Assembly (NCBI RefSeq): GCF_018215265.2
Contig: NZ_CP136562.1
Span: 620,001-684,000 of the forward strand
Reading direction: 5' to 3'
From: Paenarthrobacter sp. GOM3
GTDB taxonomy: Bacteria; Actinomycetota; Actinomycetes; Actinomycetales; Micrococcaceae
Length of the DNA: 64,000 bases
In this document: one piece after another, positions 1 through 10,267 of the stretch
Position numbering within the stretch: position 1 is the first letter of the stretch
Layout: each line of letters begins with the position of its first letter
Made by a program: the position numbers and the translations under genes
The notes under the pieces: model-generated
Seen by the model: the letters and a program-made list of their open reading frames with translations, nothing else
What the model was told of the DNA's origin: nothing
The model's database searches: none

Positions 1-731
1 ACAAGAAGGTCAACAAGGAGAACGTCCTGATCAAGATCCCGGCCACCCGTGAAGGACTGGGAGCCATCAGCGCGGTTCTTGCGGAAGGCATCAGCGTCAA
101 TGTCACGCTCATCTTCTCGCTCTCCCGATATCGGGACGTGATTGGGGCCTTCCAGTCGGGTATCAAGCGGGCCATGGAGAACGGCCATGACCTCTCCAAA
201 ATCCACTCAGTGGCATCGTTCTTCGTCTCGCGCGTGGACACGGAAATCGATCAGCGCCTTGATGCCATCGGCACAGACGAAGCCAAGGCACTCAAAGGGA
301 GGGCCGGTTTGGCCAATGCCCGTATCGCCTATCACGTCTACGAAGAGCTCTTTTCCACCGAGCGCTGGGCTGTCCTGGCCGCTGCGGGGGCGCGACCACA
401 ACGTCCTCTCTGGGCTTCAACCGGCGTCAAGGACCCGGCCTACCCGGACACCCTCTACGTCACAGAGCTGGTTGCGGCGGGCGTAGTGAACACCATGCCG
501 GAAAAGACGCTGGACGCCACCTTTGACCACGGCATCGTCAAAGGGGACACCATCGCGGGCACCTACGACGAAGCGAGTGCGGTCCTCAGCTCACTCCGAA
601 ACCTTGGCATCACCTACAACGATGTGGTCGAACAGTTGGAAACCGAAGGACTCAACAAGTTCGTCGCCAGCTGGAACGACCTGCTTTCCGACGTCGAAGG
701 CGCCCTCACAGCGGCGCGCAATGCGGCGTGA
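1..731 (+). CDS. tal: Transaldolase, 3' part (5' end outside window)
   Basis: The reading frame is open from the left edge (first full codon at base 3) to a TGA at 729-731, so the N-terminal part lies outside the window. It contains IKIPAT, with the Schiff-base lysine codon at 33-35, followed by an [13 protein letters not shown] stretch; both are hallmarks of transaldolase. The enzyme moves a three-carbon dihydroxyacetone unit between sedoheptulose-7-P/glyceraldehyde-3-P and erythrose-4-P/fructose-6-P in the cytosol. It is followed 45 bp later by rpe, rpiB and fba, so it probably ends a pentose-phosphate or RuMP-regeneration module that begins upstream. An internal ATG at 138 is not the real start because homology continues upstream of it. 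Confidence 0.93.
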   Translation, partial: KKVNKENVLIKIPATREGLGAISAVLAEGISVNVTLIFSLSRYRDVIGAFQSGIKRAMENGHDLSKIHSVASFFVSRVDTEIDQRLDAIGTDEAKALKGRAGLANARIAYHVYEELFSTERWAVLAAAGARPQRPLWASTGVKDPAYPDTLYVTELVAAGVVNTMPEKTLDATFDHGIVKGDTIAGTYDEASAVLSSLRNLGITYNDVVEQLETEGLNKFVASWNDLLSDVEGALTAARNAA

Positions 732-776
732 CCACCCGGCAATGCCAGCTCTGACCCTCACCGAAAGGCAGGCACC

Positions 777-1475
777 ATGTCCTCCTCGCCCCTGACTTGC
801 TGCATAAACCCCAGTATCCTCTCGGCTGACTTCGCCAACCTCGAATCCGAGCTGGCCCGGATCAGCAACGCCGACGCCGTTCATGTAGATGTCATGGACA
901 ACCGCTTCGTGCCCAACCTGACCATCGGTCTGCCCGTCGTCGAGCGGTTGCAAAAGGTCAGTCCGGTCCCGTTGGATGCCCATCTGATGATTGCCGAGCC
1001 GGACAGGTGGGCTCCGCAGTTCGCCGATGCCGGTCTCTCCTCGGTCACCTTCCACGTGGAAGCCGCGATGGCTCCGATCAAGCTCGCACGCGAACTCCGG
1101 GCCAGGGGGGCCAAAGCGGGCATGGCGCTGCGCCCGGCCACTCCAGTGGAGCCGTACCTTGACATGCTTTCGGAACTTGACATGCTGCTGCTCATGACGG
1201 TGGAGCCCGGCTTTGGTGGCCAGGCGTTCCTGGACGTGGTGCTGCCAAAGATCCGGCGTGCCCGCGAGGCGGTCGATGGTTCCGGAGTGAACGTGGCCAT
1301 CCAGGTTGACGGTGGCATTACGGAGGAAACCATCCTCCGTGCAGCGGAGGCCGGCGCCAATGTCTTCGTGGCGGGTTCGGCCGTTTACGGGAAGCCTTCA
1401 CCATCTGAGGCGATTGAGGCACTGAGGGCCAACGGACAGCTAGCATTCGCCTCCAACAATGCACGGAAAGCCTGA
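777..1475 (+). CDS. rpe: Ribulose-phosphate 3-epimerase
   Basis: This 232-aa protein has the full RPE signature set: NPSILSADF near the N-terminus, [26 protein letters not shown] and VDGGI. These supply the metal-binding His/Asp residues and the phosphate-binding loop of the TIM barrel. It interconverts ribulose-5-P and xylulose-5-P. In a RuMP cycle it regenerates the formaldehyde acceptor; in ordinary metabolism it serves the pentose-phosphate path. It lies 45 bp after tal and 8 bp before rpiB on the same strand, so co-transcription is likely. Confidence 0.95.
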   Translation: MSSSPLTCCINPSILSADFANLESELARISNADAVHVDVMDNRFVPNLTIGLPVVERLQKVSPVPLDAHLMIAEPDRWAPQFADAGLSSVTFHVEAAMAPIKLARELRARGAKAGMALRPATPVEPYLDMLSELDMLLLMTVEPGFGGQAFLDVVLPKIRRAREAVDGSGVNVAIQVDGGITEETILRAAEAGANVFVAGSAVYGKPSPSEAIEALRANGQLAFASNNARKA

Positions 1476-1483
1476 GGCCACCC

Positions 1484-1957
1484 ATGCGTGTTCACATAGC
1501 GACAGACCATGCCGGGCTGGAACTCAGCTCGCACCTCATCACTGCGTTGACGGCCAGCGGCTACGACTTGGTGGACCACGGACCCACGTCCTTTGACCCG
1601 GACGACGACTACCCGGCGTTCTGCATTAAGGCAGCGACCGCCGTCGTCAATGACCACGAAGCGGGCGTGGATGCGCTAGGGATCGTGCTGGGCGGGTCCG
1701 GCAACGGCGAGCAGATATCCGCGAACAAGGTCAAGGGCGTGCGCGCAGCGCTGGTGTGGAACGTGGACACCGCCGTCCTGGCCCGGCAACACAACGACGC
1801 AAACGTGGTGGCTGTGGGCGGACGCCAACACAGCGTGGAGGAAGCCACGGAATTGATCAAAGCCTTCCTTGCCGAACCGTTCAGCAACGCCGAACGCCAC
1901 GAGCGTCGAATCGGCAAAATCACGGCATACGAGACCGACAGGGAGATTTCCGAGTAG
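1484..1957 (+). CDS. rpiB: Ribose-5-phosphate isomerase B, actinobacterial type
   Basis: This 157-aa protein starts MRVHIATDHAG and carries GGSGNGEQISANK. That loop matches the mycobacterial RpiB type, where a Glu (here about residue 76) replaces the Cys base of the E. coli enzyme. HxxRRI near the C-terminus is also typical. It isomerises ribose-5-P and ribulose-5-P. It sits 8 bp after rpe and 2 bp before fba. Some members of this family act on other phosphosugars (for example tetrose phosphates), so the substrate rests on family resemblance and context. Confidence 0.9.
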   Translation: MRVHIATDHAGLELSSHLITALTASGYDLVDHGPTSFDPDDDYPAFCIKAATAVVNDHEAGVDALGIVLGGSGNGEQISANKVKGVRAALVWNVDTAVLARQHNDANVVAVGGRQHSVEEATELIKAFLAEPFSNAERHERRIGKITAYETDREISE

Positions 1958-1959
1958 CC

Positions 1960-2975
<1,016 letters not shown>

Positions 2976-2979
<4 letters not shown>

Positions 2980-4082
2980 CTGCTCAACAGCACCTGATCA
3001 TCGACGGCCACAACGACATGCTGTGGAAGCACCACGAAATCGCGGGCCTGGACTTCGGCGTTCTCGACCCTGCCCAGGAGCAGCAACAACTGCACACCGA
3101 TCTGGTACGCCTGAAACGCGGCGGCGTGGGAGCACAATTTTGGTCCATCTGGGTCCCGTCCGATTCCGATCCGGCCGAAACAGCTGCCCTGACCTTTGCG
3201 CAGGTCGAGGCCGTCCACCGTCTATGCGAGACCTATCCCCACCTCACGGCCCTCGCGCGGTCCGCGGATGACATCGAGCGCTGCTTCTCCGAAGGGAGGA
3301 TCGCCTCTTTGATGGGTCTGGAGGGAGGGCACCAGATACTCGATTCCCTCGACGTGTTGCGCTTCCTCTATCGCAGCGGGGTCAGGTATATGACCCTCAC
3401 GCACAACAGGAACACGGCGTGGGCTGACAGTGCCACGGACGGCCCCGGGGTGGGTGGCCTGAACTCGTTAGGCGAAACCGTGGTGGAAACGATGAACGAG
3501 CTTGGCATGTTAATTGACCTGTCGCATTGCGCAGACTCAACGATCGAGCATGTCGCACGTCTCAGCGACGCTCCGTTGTTTTTCTCGCACTCCGGCGCCC
3601 GGGCCCTGTCCGACCATCCCCGTAACGTCACTGACGGCATGTTGGACGCCGTCAGGTCCAGCCGGGGGATTGTCATGGTGGTATTCCTCCCGGAGTTCCT
3701 TTCCGAGGAATACCGGCAATGGTCTGCAGCGCGCCAATCCGTGCAAGAAGACTGGAAGGGGCCGGAGGCGACCGCGCAGGAAACCGCCTGGCTCGCAGAG
3801 AACCCCAAGCCTCCCTGCGGCATTCGGGAGATCTGCAACCATATAGAGCACATTCGCGACGTCGCCGGGATAGGGCACGTCGGCATAGGCAGCGACTTCG
3901 ACGGGATGACCCCGCCCGACGACATGGCTTCGGTGGACCGCTTCCCGGCCCTCCTCGGGGAGCTTATGCGCCGCGGATGGTCAGATCCTGAGCTTGCAGC
4001 ACTGACACACGGCAATCTGATCCGCGTCCTGAGGGACACCGAAGCATCCGCGGTAAGCCGCACCCCACGGCACCGCGGCTAA
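2976..4082 (+). CDS. Membrane-dipeptidase family (peptidase M19) protein
   Basis: A GTG at 2976 overlaps the fba stop (GTGA) and gives 368 aa; this is preferred to an in-frame start at 2895 within fba. The metal ligands of M19 dipeptidases are all present: DGHNDM, GLEGGH, DLSHC, SHSGAR and IGSDFDG. The family hydrolyses dipeptides, and some members act on other small amides. There is no signal peptide, so it is probably cytosolic. A dipeptidase tightly coupled to a sugar-phosphate operon is unexpected and its substrate here is unknown. Confidence 0.88.
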
Positions 4083-4167
4083 CGCCTTTGCCACCAATGT
4101 CTTGGGCTCACCCATCCCCATCCCTGTCCAAGCGGACGTGTCCTGGCTTGAGGCGGGCGCTGCCGCG

Positions 4168-4259
4168 AACGGCGGTTTCGGACGCGTGAACGGCATGCTC
4201 CGGGAGTCCGGCGGTAGCCGCTGTTCCGGGGGTTTTGGCGGGCATAGGTTAGCTCTCAG
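4168..4259 (+). promoter_or_regulatory. Conserved promoter element upstream of katG (copy A)
   Basis: This stretch is about 85% identical to the reverse complement of 15771-15863, upstream of the PQQ operon. It has two AACGGC repeats (4168-4173 and 4189-4194), exactly 21 bp apart. It ends in GGCATAGGTTAGCTCTCAG, with TAGGTT at 4245-4250 a plausible -10 box. On the other strand the repeats read GCCGTTCRC, close to known LytTR half-sites. The katG ATG lies about 55 bp downstream. The rest of 4083-4315 shows no convincing gene. Confidence 0.7.
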
Positions 4260-4315
4260 TTCCCACCGTTCGTCACCAAACAGAGTCCTTCGAGGCTCCT
4301 GCTGAAGGAGTAACT

Positions 4316-6550
4316 ATGTCTGGAAGCCCCGACGCCCATGTGGACCTTACGTACGATCAGACTCTTGCAGCGCATCGACCGCCTGGCAAAAGGAATTGTC
4401 CGGTGGCAGGCGGCCACCCACGCGACGAAAGGCCTTCCCAGCTCGACCTGAGGTGCCTTGCCAGGCCCAGTCGCGCCGCTGATCCATTGGGCGATGGTTT
4501 TGACTACGCCAAAGAGTTCCTTTCGGTGGACCTTGACGAGTTAGCCCGGGATGTCGATCAGGTACTGACTACATCCCAGGACTGGTGGCCGGCCGACTTC
4601 GGACATTACGGGCCGCTTGTCTTGCGCATGGCCTGGCACAGCGCCGGTACTTACCGTGTGGGTGACGGGAGGGGAGGGGCCGGCGCCGGGATGCAGCGCT
4701 TTGCACCCCTCAGCGGCTGGCCCGACAACCGTAACCTCGACAAGGCGCGCAGACTCCTCTGGCCGGTGAAGCAAAAGTACGGCTACAAGGTTTCCTGGGC
4801 GGATTTGATGATCTTCGCAGGTAACAGGGCCCTGGAATCCATGGGCTTCAAAACTTTCGGGTTTGCGGGTGGACGCGAAGACGCCTGGGAAGCTGACGAG
4901 ACGTACTGGGGACCGGAGGACACATGGTTCGCCGACGAGCGCCACAGCGGCATCCGGGATCTGAACGAGCCCCTGGCTGCCAGCGAAATGGGCCTGATCT
5001 ACGTTGACCCCCAAGGGCCAGCCACGGTCCCTGACCCGATCGCCGCAGCCCGGGACATCCGTCAAACATTCCGGCGTATGGGGATGGACGACCAGGAAAC
5101 TGTCGCCTTGGTGGCTGGTGGCCACACGTTCGGTAAGACCCACGGAGTTGCACACCCCGCCACCCATCTGGGCGCCGAGCCAGGGTTCGGAGAATACGAA
5201 CTGCAGGGCTTGGGCTGGCCGAATTCGTTTGGCACAGGCAACGGCGCCGACGCCATCACCAGCGGGCTGGAAGGCATCTGGACGCCCACCCCGACCAGGT
5301 GGGACAACAGCTTCCTGGAGACACTCTTTGCCTATGAATGGGACGTGACCCTAAGCCCAGCAGGTCTCTGGCAATGGGTCCCGAGCGACGGCGAAGGAGC
5401 CGGCACAGTTCCCGACGCCCACGACCCGTCCAAGAGCCACGTCCCCACGGTCCTCACCACGGACCTTGCCCTGAAGGAAGACCGAAAATACGGCCTGATT
5501 GCGCGGCAATTCCTGGAGAATCCGGAGCAAATGGCGGATGCCTTTGCCCGTGCCTGGTTCAAACTCACGCATTTGGATATGGGACCCGTCAGCCGATATC
5601 TGGGCCCGCTGGTCCCGTGTGAACCCCTGATCTGGCAGGACCCGATACCCGAACTCGACCACGAGCTGGTCGGCGCCGACGACATCGACGCGTTGAAGAG
5701 CCAGGTGCTCGAATCAGGTCTGTCGGTGGGACAACTGGTTTCGACTGCATGGTCCTCGGCGTCCACGTTCCGAAACAGTGACAAGCGTGGGGGAGCCAAC
5801 GGAGCGCGCATTCGCCTCGTCCCACAGCGGGCTTGGGAGGCCAACGACCCCGAGTCCTTGGCCAAAGTACTGGACACCCTTGAAGCGATCCGAGAGCAGT
5901 TCAACAGTTCCCAGCCTGGTACGAAAAGGATATCCCTGGCGGACCTGATCGTGCTGGGTGGATGCGCAGCGGTGGAACACGCCGCAGCCATGGGAGGCCA
6001 CGACGTCGAGGTCCCGTTCCGGCCGGGCCGCACGGATGCCACGCAGCAGTGGACCGATCCCGACTGGTTCGCCGTGCTGGAACCCACGGCGGATGCCTTC
6101 CGCAATTATGTGGGACCAGGTAACCGCCTCCCGTCAGAAGTCCTATTGGTGGAGCGCGCCCATCAACTGACATTGTCTGCCCCCGAGATGACTGTCCTCC
6201 TCGGTGGGCTCCGGGTGCTGGGTGCCAACCACAAGGGTTCACCACTTGGCGTACTGACCTTGACCCCGGGAGTCCTGACCAACGATTACTTCGTCAACCT
6301 GCTCGACATCGACACCGTCTGGACGCAGACAACGGCGGCCGGCGCGGCAGAAGCGACGTACGAAGGAAAGGACCGCGAGAGCGGGCAACCCAAGTGGGTC
6401 GCAAGCCGCACTGACCTCGTCTTTGCGGGTAATACCGAACTGCGTGCCCTATCGGAGCTCTATGCGAGCCGGCATGCCGAATCAAAGTTCATCAACGATT
6501 TCGTCTTCGCGTGGCAGAAGGTCATGGACCTCGACAGGTTTGATCGATAG
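4316..6550 (+). CDS. katG: Catalase-peroxidase
   Basis: This 744-aa haem enzyme has two peroxidase-like domains and degrades hydrogen peroxide. Key residues sit at the same numbers as in M. tuberculosis KatG: Arg104, Trp107 and His108 (distal pocket), Tyr229 and Met255 (Met-Tyr-Trp adduct) and proximal His270 in [10 protein letters not shown]. The start is preceded by a GAAGGAG ribosome site. Near the N-terminus, where the family usually has RDWWPNQL, this protein has RDERPSQL, losing both tryptophans. It follows the conserved element at 4168-4259 and heads a likely katG-aquaporin-hps operon, which ties peroxide defence to that regulon. Confidence 0.96.
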   Translation: MSGSPDAHVDLTYDQTLAAHRPPGKRNCPVAGGHPRDERPSQLDLRCLARPSRAADPLGDGFDYAKEFLSVDLDELARDVDQVLTTSQDWWPADFGHYGPLVLRMAWHSAGTYRVGDGRGGAGAGMQRFAPLSGWPDNRNLDKARRLLWPVKQKYGYKVSWADLMIFAGNRALESMGFKTFGFAGGREDAWEADETYWGPEDTWFADERHSGIRDLNEPLAASEMGLIYVDPQGPATVPDPIAAARDIRQTFRRMGMDDQETVALVAGGHTFGKTHGVAHPATHLGAEPGFGEYELQGLGWPNSFGTGNGADAITSGLEGIWTPTPTRWDNSFLETLFAYEWDVTLSPAGLWQWVPSDGEGAGTVPDAHDPSKSHVPTVLTTDLALKEDRKYGLIARQFLENPEQMADAFARAWFKLTHLDMGPVSRYLGPLVPCEPLIWQDPIPELDHELVGADDIDALKSQVLESGLSVGQLVSTAWSSASTFRNSDKRGGANGARIRLVPQRAWEANDPESLAKVLDTLEAIREQFNSSQPGTKRISLADLIVLGGCAAVEHAAAMGGHDVEVPFRPGRTDATQQWTDPDWFAVLEPTADAFRNYVGPGNRLPSEVLLVERAHQLTLSAPEMTVLLGGLRVLGANHKGSPLGVLTLTPGVLTNDYFVNLLDIDTVWTQTTAAGAAEATYEGKDRESGQPKWVASRTDLVFAGNTELRALSELYASRHAESKFINDFVFAWQKVMDLDRFDR

Positions 6551-6610
6551 CGATGCAGCAGCCTTCCACGGGTGACAAGAACTGGTAACACCAACTAAAG
6601 GAGTAAATGG

Positions 6611-7351
6611 ATGTCTCTCGGAATAGTCTTCCTTTCCGAATTATTCGGAACAGCAATGCTTACCCTCTTGGGCTGCGGCGTGGTGGCGAACGTTACGCTC
6701 AAAGGCACTAAAGGAAACAATGGCGGATTCCTGATGGTGACCTGGGGGTGGGGTATCGCCGTTTTCGCCGGCGTTTTTGTCGCCGTGAAGTCCGGCGCGC
6801 ACCTCAACCCAGCAGTTACCCTGGGCCTGCTGATCAATGGCAAGGCGGAGTACGCTGCGGGCGTCAAGGTGGACTTCGCGTCCACCCTCACCTATTTCGG
6901 CGGTGAAATGGTGGGTGCGATCCTGGGTGCCGTGGTCATGTGGGCTGCCCACAAACAGCATTTCGATGCGGAGCCTGAGCCCACAAGCAAGCTCGGCGTT
7001 TTCGCTACAGGCCCGGCCATAAGGTCCACTCCCTGGAACCTGGTCACCGAGATTATCGGCACGTTCGTCCTTGTCTTCGGAATCCTCACTTTCGGTGGCA
7101 CTCCTTCTGGCCTTGGTCCCCTTGCCGTCGCACTTCTAGTGGTTGGCATTGGTGTCTCGCTCGGCGGACCGACCGGTTATGCCATCAACCCGGCCAGGGA
7201 CCTTGGTCCCAGGATCGCCCATGCCCTTCTTCCTATCAAGGGCAAGGGATCCAGCGATTGGGGCTACAGCTGGATCCCCGTTGTGGGCCCACTCGTCGGA
7301 GGAGCCCTGGCCGGAGTGGTCGCCGCGGTTGTGCCGATAGTCGCGTCCTGA
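6611..7351 (+). CDS. Aquaporin / glycerol-facilitator family channel
   Basis: This 246-aa integral membrane protein has the two NPA half-helix motifs of the MIP family, HLNPAVTLG and INPARDLGPR. The Asp after the second NPA is characteristic of glycerol-type (GlpF) channels. Six hydrophobic segments are apparent. It has a good ribosome site (AAAGGAG) 60 bp after katG, and hps starts 15 bp after it. Such channels pass small neutral solutes. In this context passage of methanol, peroxide or glycerol is possible, but that is inference. Confidence 0.92.
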   Translation: MSLGIVFLSELFGTAMLTLLGCGVVANVTLKGTKGNNGGFLMVTWGWGIAVFAGVFVAVKSGAHLNPAVTLGLLINGKAEYAAGVKVDFASTLTYFGGEMVGAILGAVVMWAAHKQHFDAEPEPTSKLGVFATGPAIRSTPWNLVTEIIGTFVLVFGILTFGGTPSGLGPLAVALLVVGIGVSLGGPTGYAINPARDLGPRIAHALLPIKGKGSSDWGYSWIPVVGPLVGGALAGVVAAVVPIVAS

Positions 7352-7366
7352 AGAAAGCAGACCATC

Positions 7367-8011
7367 ATGAAACTCCAAGTCGCCATCGACCTCCTTACTA
7401 CCGACGCAGCCTTGGAACTCGCGGGGAAGGTGGCCGAATACGTGGACATCCTGGGGCTCGGGGCTCCGTTGATCAAGTCTGAAGGTCTCCCGGTTGTCAG
7501 CGCCGTCAAGAAGGCGCACCCCGACAAACAGGTCCTGGCGGACCTGCAGACCATGGATGCTGGAGAGCTTGAAGCAAACCTTGCCTTCGCGGCAGGCGCT
7601 GACCTGGTGACGGTGCTGGGTGTTGCTGACGACTCGACCATCGCGGGTGCGATCCGGGCGGCAGCTGAATGCGACAAGGGAGTGATCGTCGACCTCCTTG
7701 GCGTGGAGGACAAGGTGGGCCGCGCCCGTGAGGTCCGAGCCTTGGGCGCCAAATACGCGGGGATGCATGCTGGATTGGACGAGCAAGCCCAGCCGGGGTT
7801 CGACTTGGCGCGGCTGCTCCGTTCGGGCAAAGAAGCAGGCGTTCCGTTCTCTGTTGCAGGTGGGGTAAAGCTGACCACGATTACAGACATTCAGCAGGCC
7901 GGCGCGGACGTGGCCGTCGTCGGAGGTTCCATTTATGGCGCCGCGGACCCCGCCCAGGCGGCGCGGAAGCTTCGAGGTGCTGTCATGTGGCTCCCCGTGC
8001 CGCGGACGTGA
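7367..8011 (+). CDS. 3-hexulose-6-phosphate synthase homologue with altered active site
   Basis: This 214-aa protein closely follows methylotroph HPS (RmpA/HxlA type) along its whole length: MKLQVAIDLL, VTVLGVADDSTI, MHAGLDEQ and FSVAGGVK. HPS fixes formaldehyde onto ribulose-5-P. Asp8, Asp59, Asp64 and His134 are present. However, the Mg-binding Glu expected in IELGTPLI is Gly30 (ILGLGAPLI), and the Lys of DLKTMDAG is Gln61 (DLQTMDAG). Each change could arise by one base change. The protein may therefore be impaired, altered in function, or a second copy beside a normal HPS elsewhere. It is the third gene after the katG promoter element. Confidence 0.82.
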   Translation: MKLQVAIDLLTTDAALELAGKVAEYVDILGLGAPLIKSEGLPVVSAVKKAHPDKQVLADLQTMDAGELEANLAFAAGADLVTVLGVADDSTIAGAIRAAAECDKGVIVDLLGVEDKVGRAREVRALGAKYAGMHAGLDEQAQPGFDLARLLRSGKEAGVPFSVAGGVKLTTITDIQQAGADVAVVGGSIYGAADPAQAARKLRGAVMWLPVPRT

Positions 8012-8017
8012 CCACGG

Positions 8018-8218
8018 ATGCGTAGCTCAATCACCAAAGCCTGGCGCCGGCTGTTGCAGGCGATGTCCTATCTGCACCCGCTTCCGCCCGGGCAGGAACC
8101 CGTCAGTTGCGTGGTGTGCGGGCGCAGGGAACCCGGAGACGACGCGGACCAGCTGGACTGGTTCGTCGTCGCCACCGGGTTCTTGCCGAGCTGCATCAAC
8201 TGCGCCGTTAAGACGTGA
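8018..8218 (+). CDS. Small putative zinc-ribbon protein
   Basis: This 66-aa reading frame begins 6 bp after hps on the same strand. It has two CxxC pairs, CVVC near residue 31 and CINC near residue 59, separated by an acidic linker; this looks like a small zinc ribbon. I do not recognise the family. Close spacing to hps suggests co-transcription. It is convergent with cysE, whose stop is 10 bp away. Its reality is supported by position and cysteine pattern only. Confidence 0.55.
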   Translation: MRSSITKAWRRLLQAMSYLHPLPPGQEPVSCVVCGRREPGDDADQLDWFVVATGFLPSCINCAVKT

Positions 8219-8228
8219 TGCGGCTTCC

Positions 8229-8807
8229 CTATATTAGGAGGGCCGGGTCGATGAAGTCTGTCCTCGGGTCCGCGACAGCTTCCGGGTCTTTCCTACGGAA
8301 AGTTGCGGGAATGCCGATCTCTACGGAGCGGGGCGGAACGTCACGGACGACAACGGCATTCGCGCCTGCGGCAGAGTCCTCGCCGATCGTGATGGGACCC
8401 AGTATCTTTGCGCCCGCGCCGAGCATGACGCGATTTCCGATGGTGGGGTGGCGTTTAGTCTTGCTCAATGCCCGGCCGCCCAGCGTGACGCCTTGGTACA
8501 TGAGGACGTCGTCACCGATTTCAGCCGTTTCCCCCACGACAATACCCGTTCCATGGTCGATGAAAAGTCGTCGCCCGATTCTGGCTCCTGGGTGAATGTC
8601 GATCCCTGTGAGGGTCCTGGTCGCTTGGGATATCAGCCTCGCCAAACCTCGCAGGTGCGGTTTCTGCCAGAGGGCGTGTGCTAAACGGTGGCTCCAGATT
8701 GCGTGAACCCCTGAATAGGCTAGGGCGACCTCGAAGAGGTTGGACGCCGCTGGGTCTTGCGTCTTGGCGGCCTGCAAGTCTTCCTTGAGGAGGTTCAGAA
8801 TCGTCAT
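8229..8807 (-). CDS. cysE: Serine O-acetyltransferase
   Basis: An ATG at 8807 with an AAAGGA site gives 192 aa starting [15 protein letters not shown]; a start at 8906 would add an unrelated Cys-rich tail. The left-handed beta-helix hexapeptide motifs are clear: [39 protein letters not shown] and HPTIGN. It makes O-acetylserine from serine and acetyl-CoA, the first step of cysteine synthesis, in the cytosol. It is a short form, common in actinobacteria. It looks unrelated to the methylotrophy genes that surround it. Confidence 0.92.
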   Translation of the reverse strand: MTILNLLKEDLQAAKTQDPAASNLFEVALAYSGVHAIWSHRLAHALWQKPHLRGLARLISQATRTLTGIDIHPGARIGRRLFIDHGTGIVVGETAEIGDDVLMYQGVTLGGRALSKTKRHPTIGNRVMLGAGAKILGPITIGEDSAAGANAVVVRDVPPRSVEIGIPATFRRKDPEAVADPRTDFIDPALLI

Positions 8808-8862
8808 TTTGTTCCTTTGGTAGCCGGCAACCACGCACGTCCATACTGATTCATGGGGAAGG

Positions 8863-9393
8863 TCAGAGGAACAACATGACCACTGACAGTAACAAAAGAA
8901 CGCCAAAGACCCGGTTGAGGTTTCTCAGGCCTTTCGTGGTTCGGATCAGTCGTGATCCGCCTTGGCCCAATAGCGCCCAAGCGCTGTTCGATATGAGGTT
9001 GACCGCAGTGAAAAGCACGCCCATAAGCACGAGGCCTTGGATGCCACCACCGAAAGTTGCCGGGTAGGTGGCTGACGCGGTCAGCGCCATAAGCCAGGCT
9101 TTGGGGTTCACTACCTGGAGTGCGCCGAGTTTCCAGAAGCCAGCAGCAGACAGAGAGGCAGACGGTGTTGAAGGGTCACTACTGAAAATCTTCCAGGCCA
9201 AGTAGACCAGATACCCCGCACCCACAACCTTGAGCGAGAAGGATATGGCCGGAACGCTCTGAATCAGAGAACCGATTCCGGTGTTAGTGAGGGCCAGTAG
9301 CGCGAGGAACCCAATGGATATTCCAAAGATCGCAGGTAACGCCGCGCGGAATGGTCTGCCCACAGCCAACGAGGCCACTAAGACATTGTTGGG
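8863..9393 (-). pseudogene. LysE-family exporter, 5'-truncated
   Basis: The frame encodes most of a LysE/RhtB-type amino-acid exporter, with four or five hydrophobic segments and VVNPKAWLMAL. Read upstream of the GTG at 9376-9378, homology continues as PNNVLVASLAVGR, the core of the family's conserved N-terminal PGPNN motif. It then breaks at the first Pro (9391-9393) into unrelated residues and a TGA at 9406-9408. About 15-25 N-terminal residues, including the start, are missing. I read this as a gene cut by a rearrangement next to the PQQ cluster. A shortened 171-aa product from the GTG remains possible. Confidence 0.7.
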
Positions 9394-9440
9394 TAAGAAT
9401 TCGTGTCAAGACATTTTCCTTATCGAAGTTGTTCGTCGGT

Positions 9441-9683
9441 TTACGCTTCTTTTCCGTGTTGGTGGACTTCGCACGGGCAATACATGTTCCGGCACGTGTA
9501 GCAGGCGGGCATCATATTGCACCGTTGGCAGACCTGGCAGTCCACCGGGTCAACGTGCCGACCCGATCCTGCTGCCGTATACGGCTCGCCGCAGTGATAG
9601 CAGGGCGGACGCGTCGGGTCATCCTCATGGGCGCGAATTCGCGTCGGGTCATCCTCATGGGCGCGAATTCCCTTGTTCTCCAT
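9441..9683 (-). CDS. Small cysteine-rich protein with internal duplication
   Basis: This 80-aa protein's start overlaps the stop of the MntP-like gene (ATGA), so translation is probably coupled. The N-terminal half contains two copies of IRAHEDDPTR in tandem, encoded by a perfect 30-bp duplication. The second half has nine cysteines in CxxC-type pairs (CYHC, CQVCQRC, CYTC, CPC) and several His residues, so metal binding is likely. I do not recognise a named family. It is the last gene of the PQQ operon, just before the truncated lysE. Confidence 0.65.
   Translation of the reverse strand: MENKGIRAHEDDPTRIRAHEDDPTRPPCYHCGEPYTAAGSGRHVDPVDCQVCQRCNMMPACYTCRNMYCPCEVHQHGKEA
9611..9670. repeat. Perfect 30-bp tandem duplication
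   Basis: Bases 9611-9640 and 9641-9670 are identical (each ends GGGCGCGAATTC). The duplication is in frame within the small Cys-rich gene and adds ten residues rich in His, Asp and Glu. It appears recent because the copies do not differ. Confidence 0.95.
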
Positions 9684-10267
9684 CAGTCGCCATCCGTATC
9701 GGCGATGCCCTCGTCAATGATGTCTATGCCCAGGAGCATGAGGCACGCCATGACCAGGAGGACTATCCCTGTCAGCAGGTCCATGCGGAGGCGGGGCAGG
9801 AAACGGGGTAGGAAGCTGGCAATCGTTCGGCCGATTTGGTGTCCCGCGACTGACATCACGAACGTGGTCAGGGCGAACAGGGCGGGCGCAAGCCACGGCG
9901 AATGGCCCGCCAGTCCAAGTGTGGCACCGGCTGCGACGTTGTCGAAGCTCAGGGGCAGGGGCAGCCAGCGCCGTGCCGTTTTCATGTCGAGATCGGCATG
10001 TTCGGGAAACCTCAGCGCCTTGATGATGAGCCACAGGCTGTAGGCGCCCAAGCCGATCGCACCGATGACTCCTGCCATGCCTTCAATCTTTGTGCTCAGA
10101 TATGCGCCGATCAGGATCCCAGCCACCGGGGCCACACCATCCCACGCAGCAAAGACCAGTGACGTCCTTACTGACGTGCGCCAGTTGGGTTTGAGGCCGC
10201 CAAGCACAATGGACGTCCGAAAATTGTCCAGGCCAAGGGCAAACCCCAACCCCACCAGGGCGATCAT
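9683..10267 (-). CDS. MntP-like (DUF204) metal exporter
   Basis: This 194-aa protein has about six membrane segments in two repeats. Each repeat holds an Asp-Asn motif, GLDNFRTS (D14-N15) and LSFDNVAAG (D109-N110), as in manganese-efflux MntP proteins. Its ATG overlaps the pqqE stop (ATGA) and its own stop overlaps the next gene, so it belongs to the PQQ operon. Export of Mn is the family role. Here a part in handling the Ca or lanthanide cofactor of the neighbouring quinoprotein is an attractive but untested idea. Confidence 0.8.
   Translation of the reverse strand: MIALVGLGFALGLDNFRTSIVLGGLKPNWRTSVRTSLVFAAWDGVAPVAGILIGAYLSTKIEGMAGVIGAIGLGAYSLWLIIKALRFPEHADLDMKTARRWLPLPLSFDNVAAGATLGLAGHSPWLAPALFALTTFVMSVAGHQIGRTIASFLPRFLPRLRMDLLTGIVLLVMACLMLLGIDIIDEGIADTDGD

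Noticed and set aside
4102-4305. Small frame with a peptide similar to one at 15729-15941 (NGxFGRVNG...GGSxCS)
   Set aside because: Most differences between the copies change the amino acid and a 1-bp indel breaks the frame, so the conservation is better explained as a DNA regulatory element.
7367-8011. Reading as 3-keto-L-gulonate-6-phosphate decarboxylase
   Set aside because: The whole length follows methylotroph HPS (MKLQVAIDLL, MHAGLDEQ) and the context is ribulose-phosphate metabolism, though the altered residues leave activity open.
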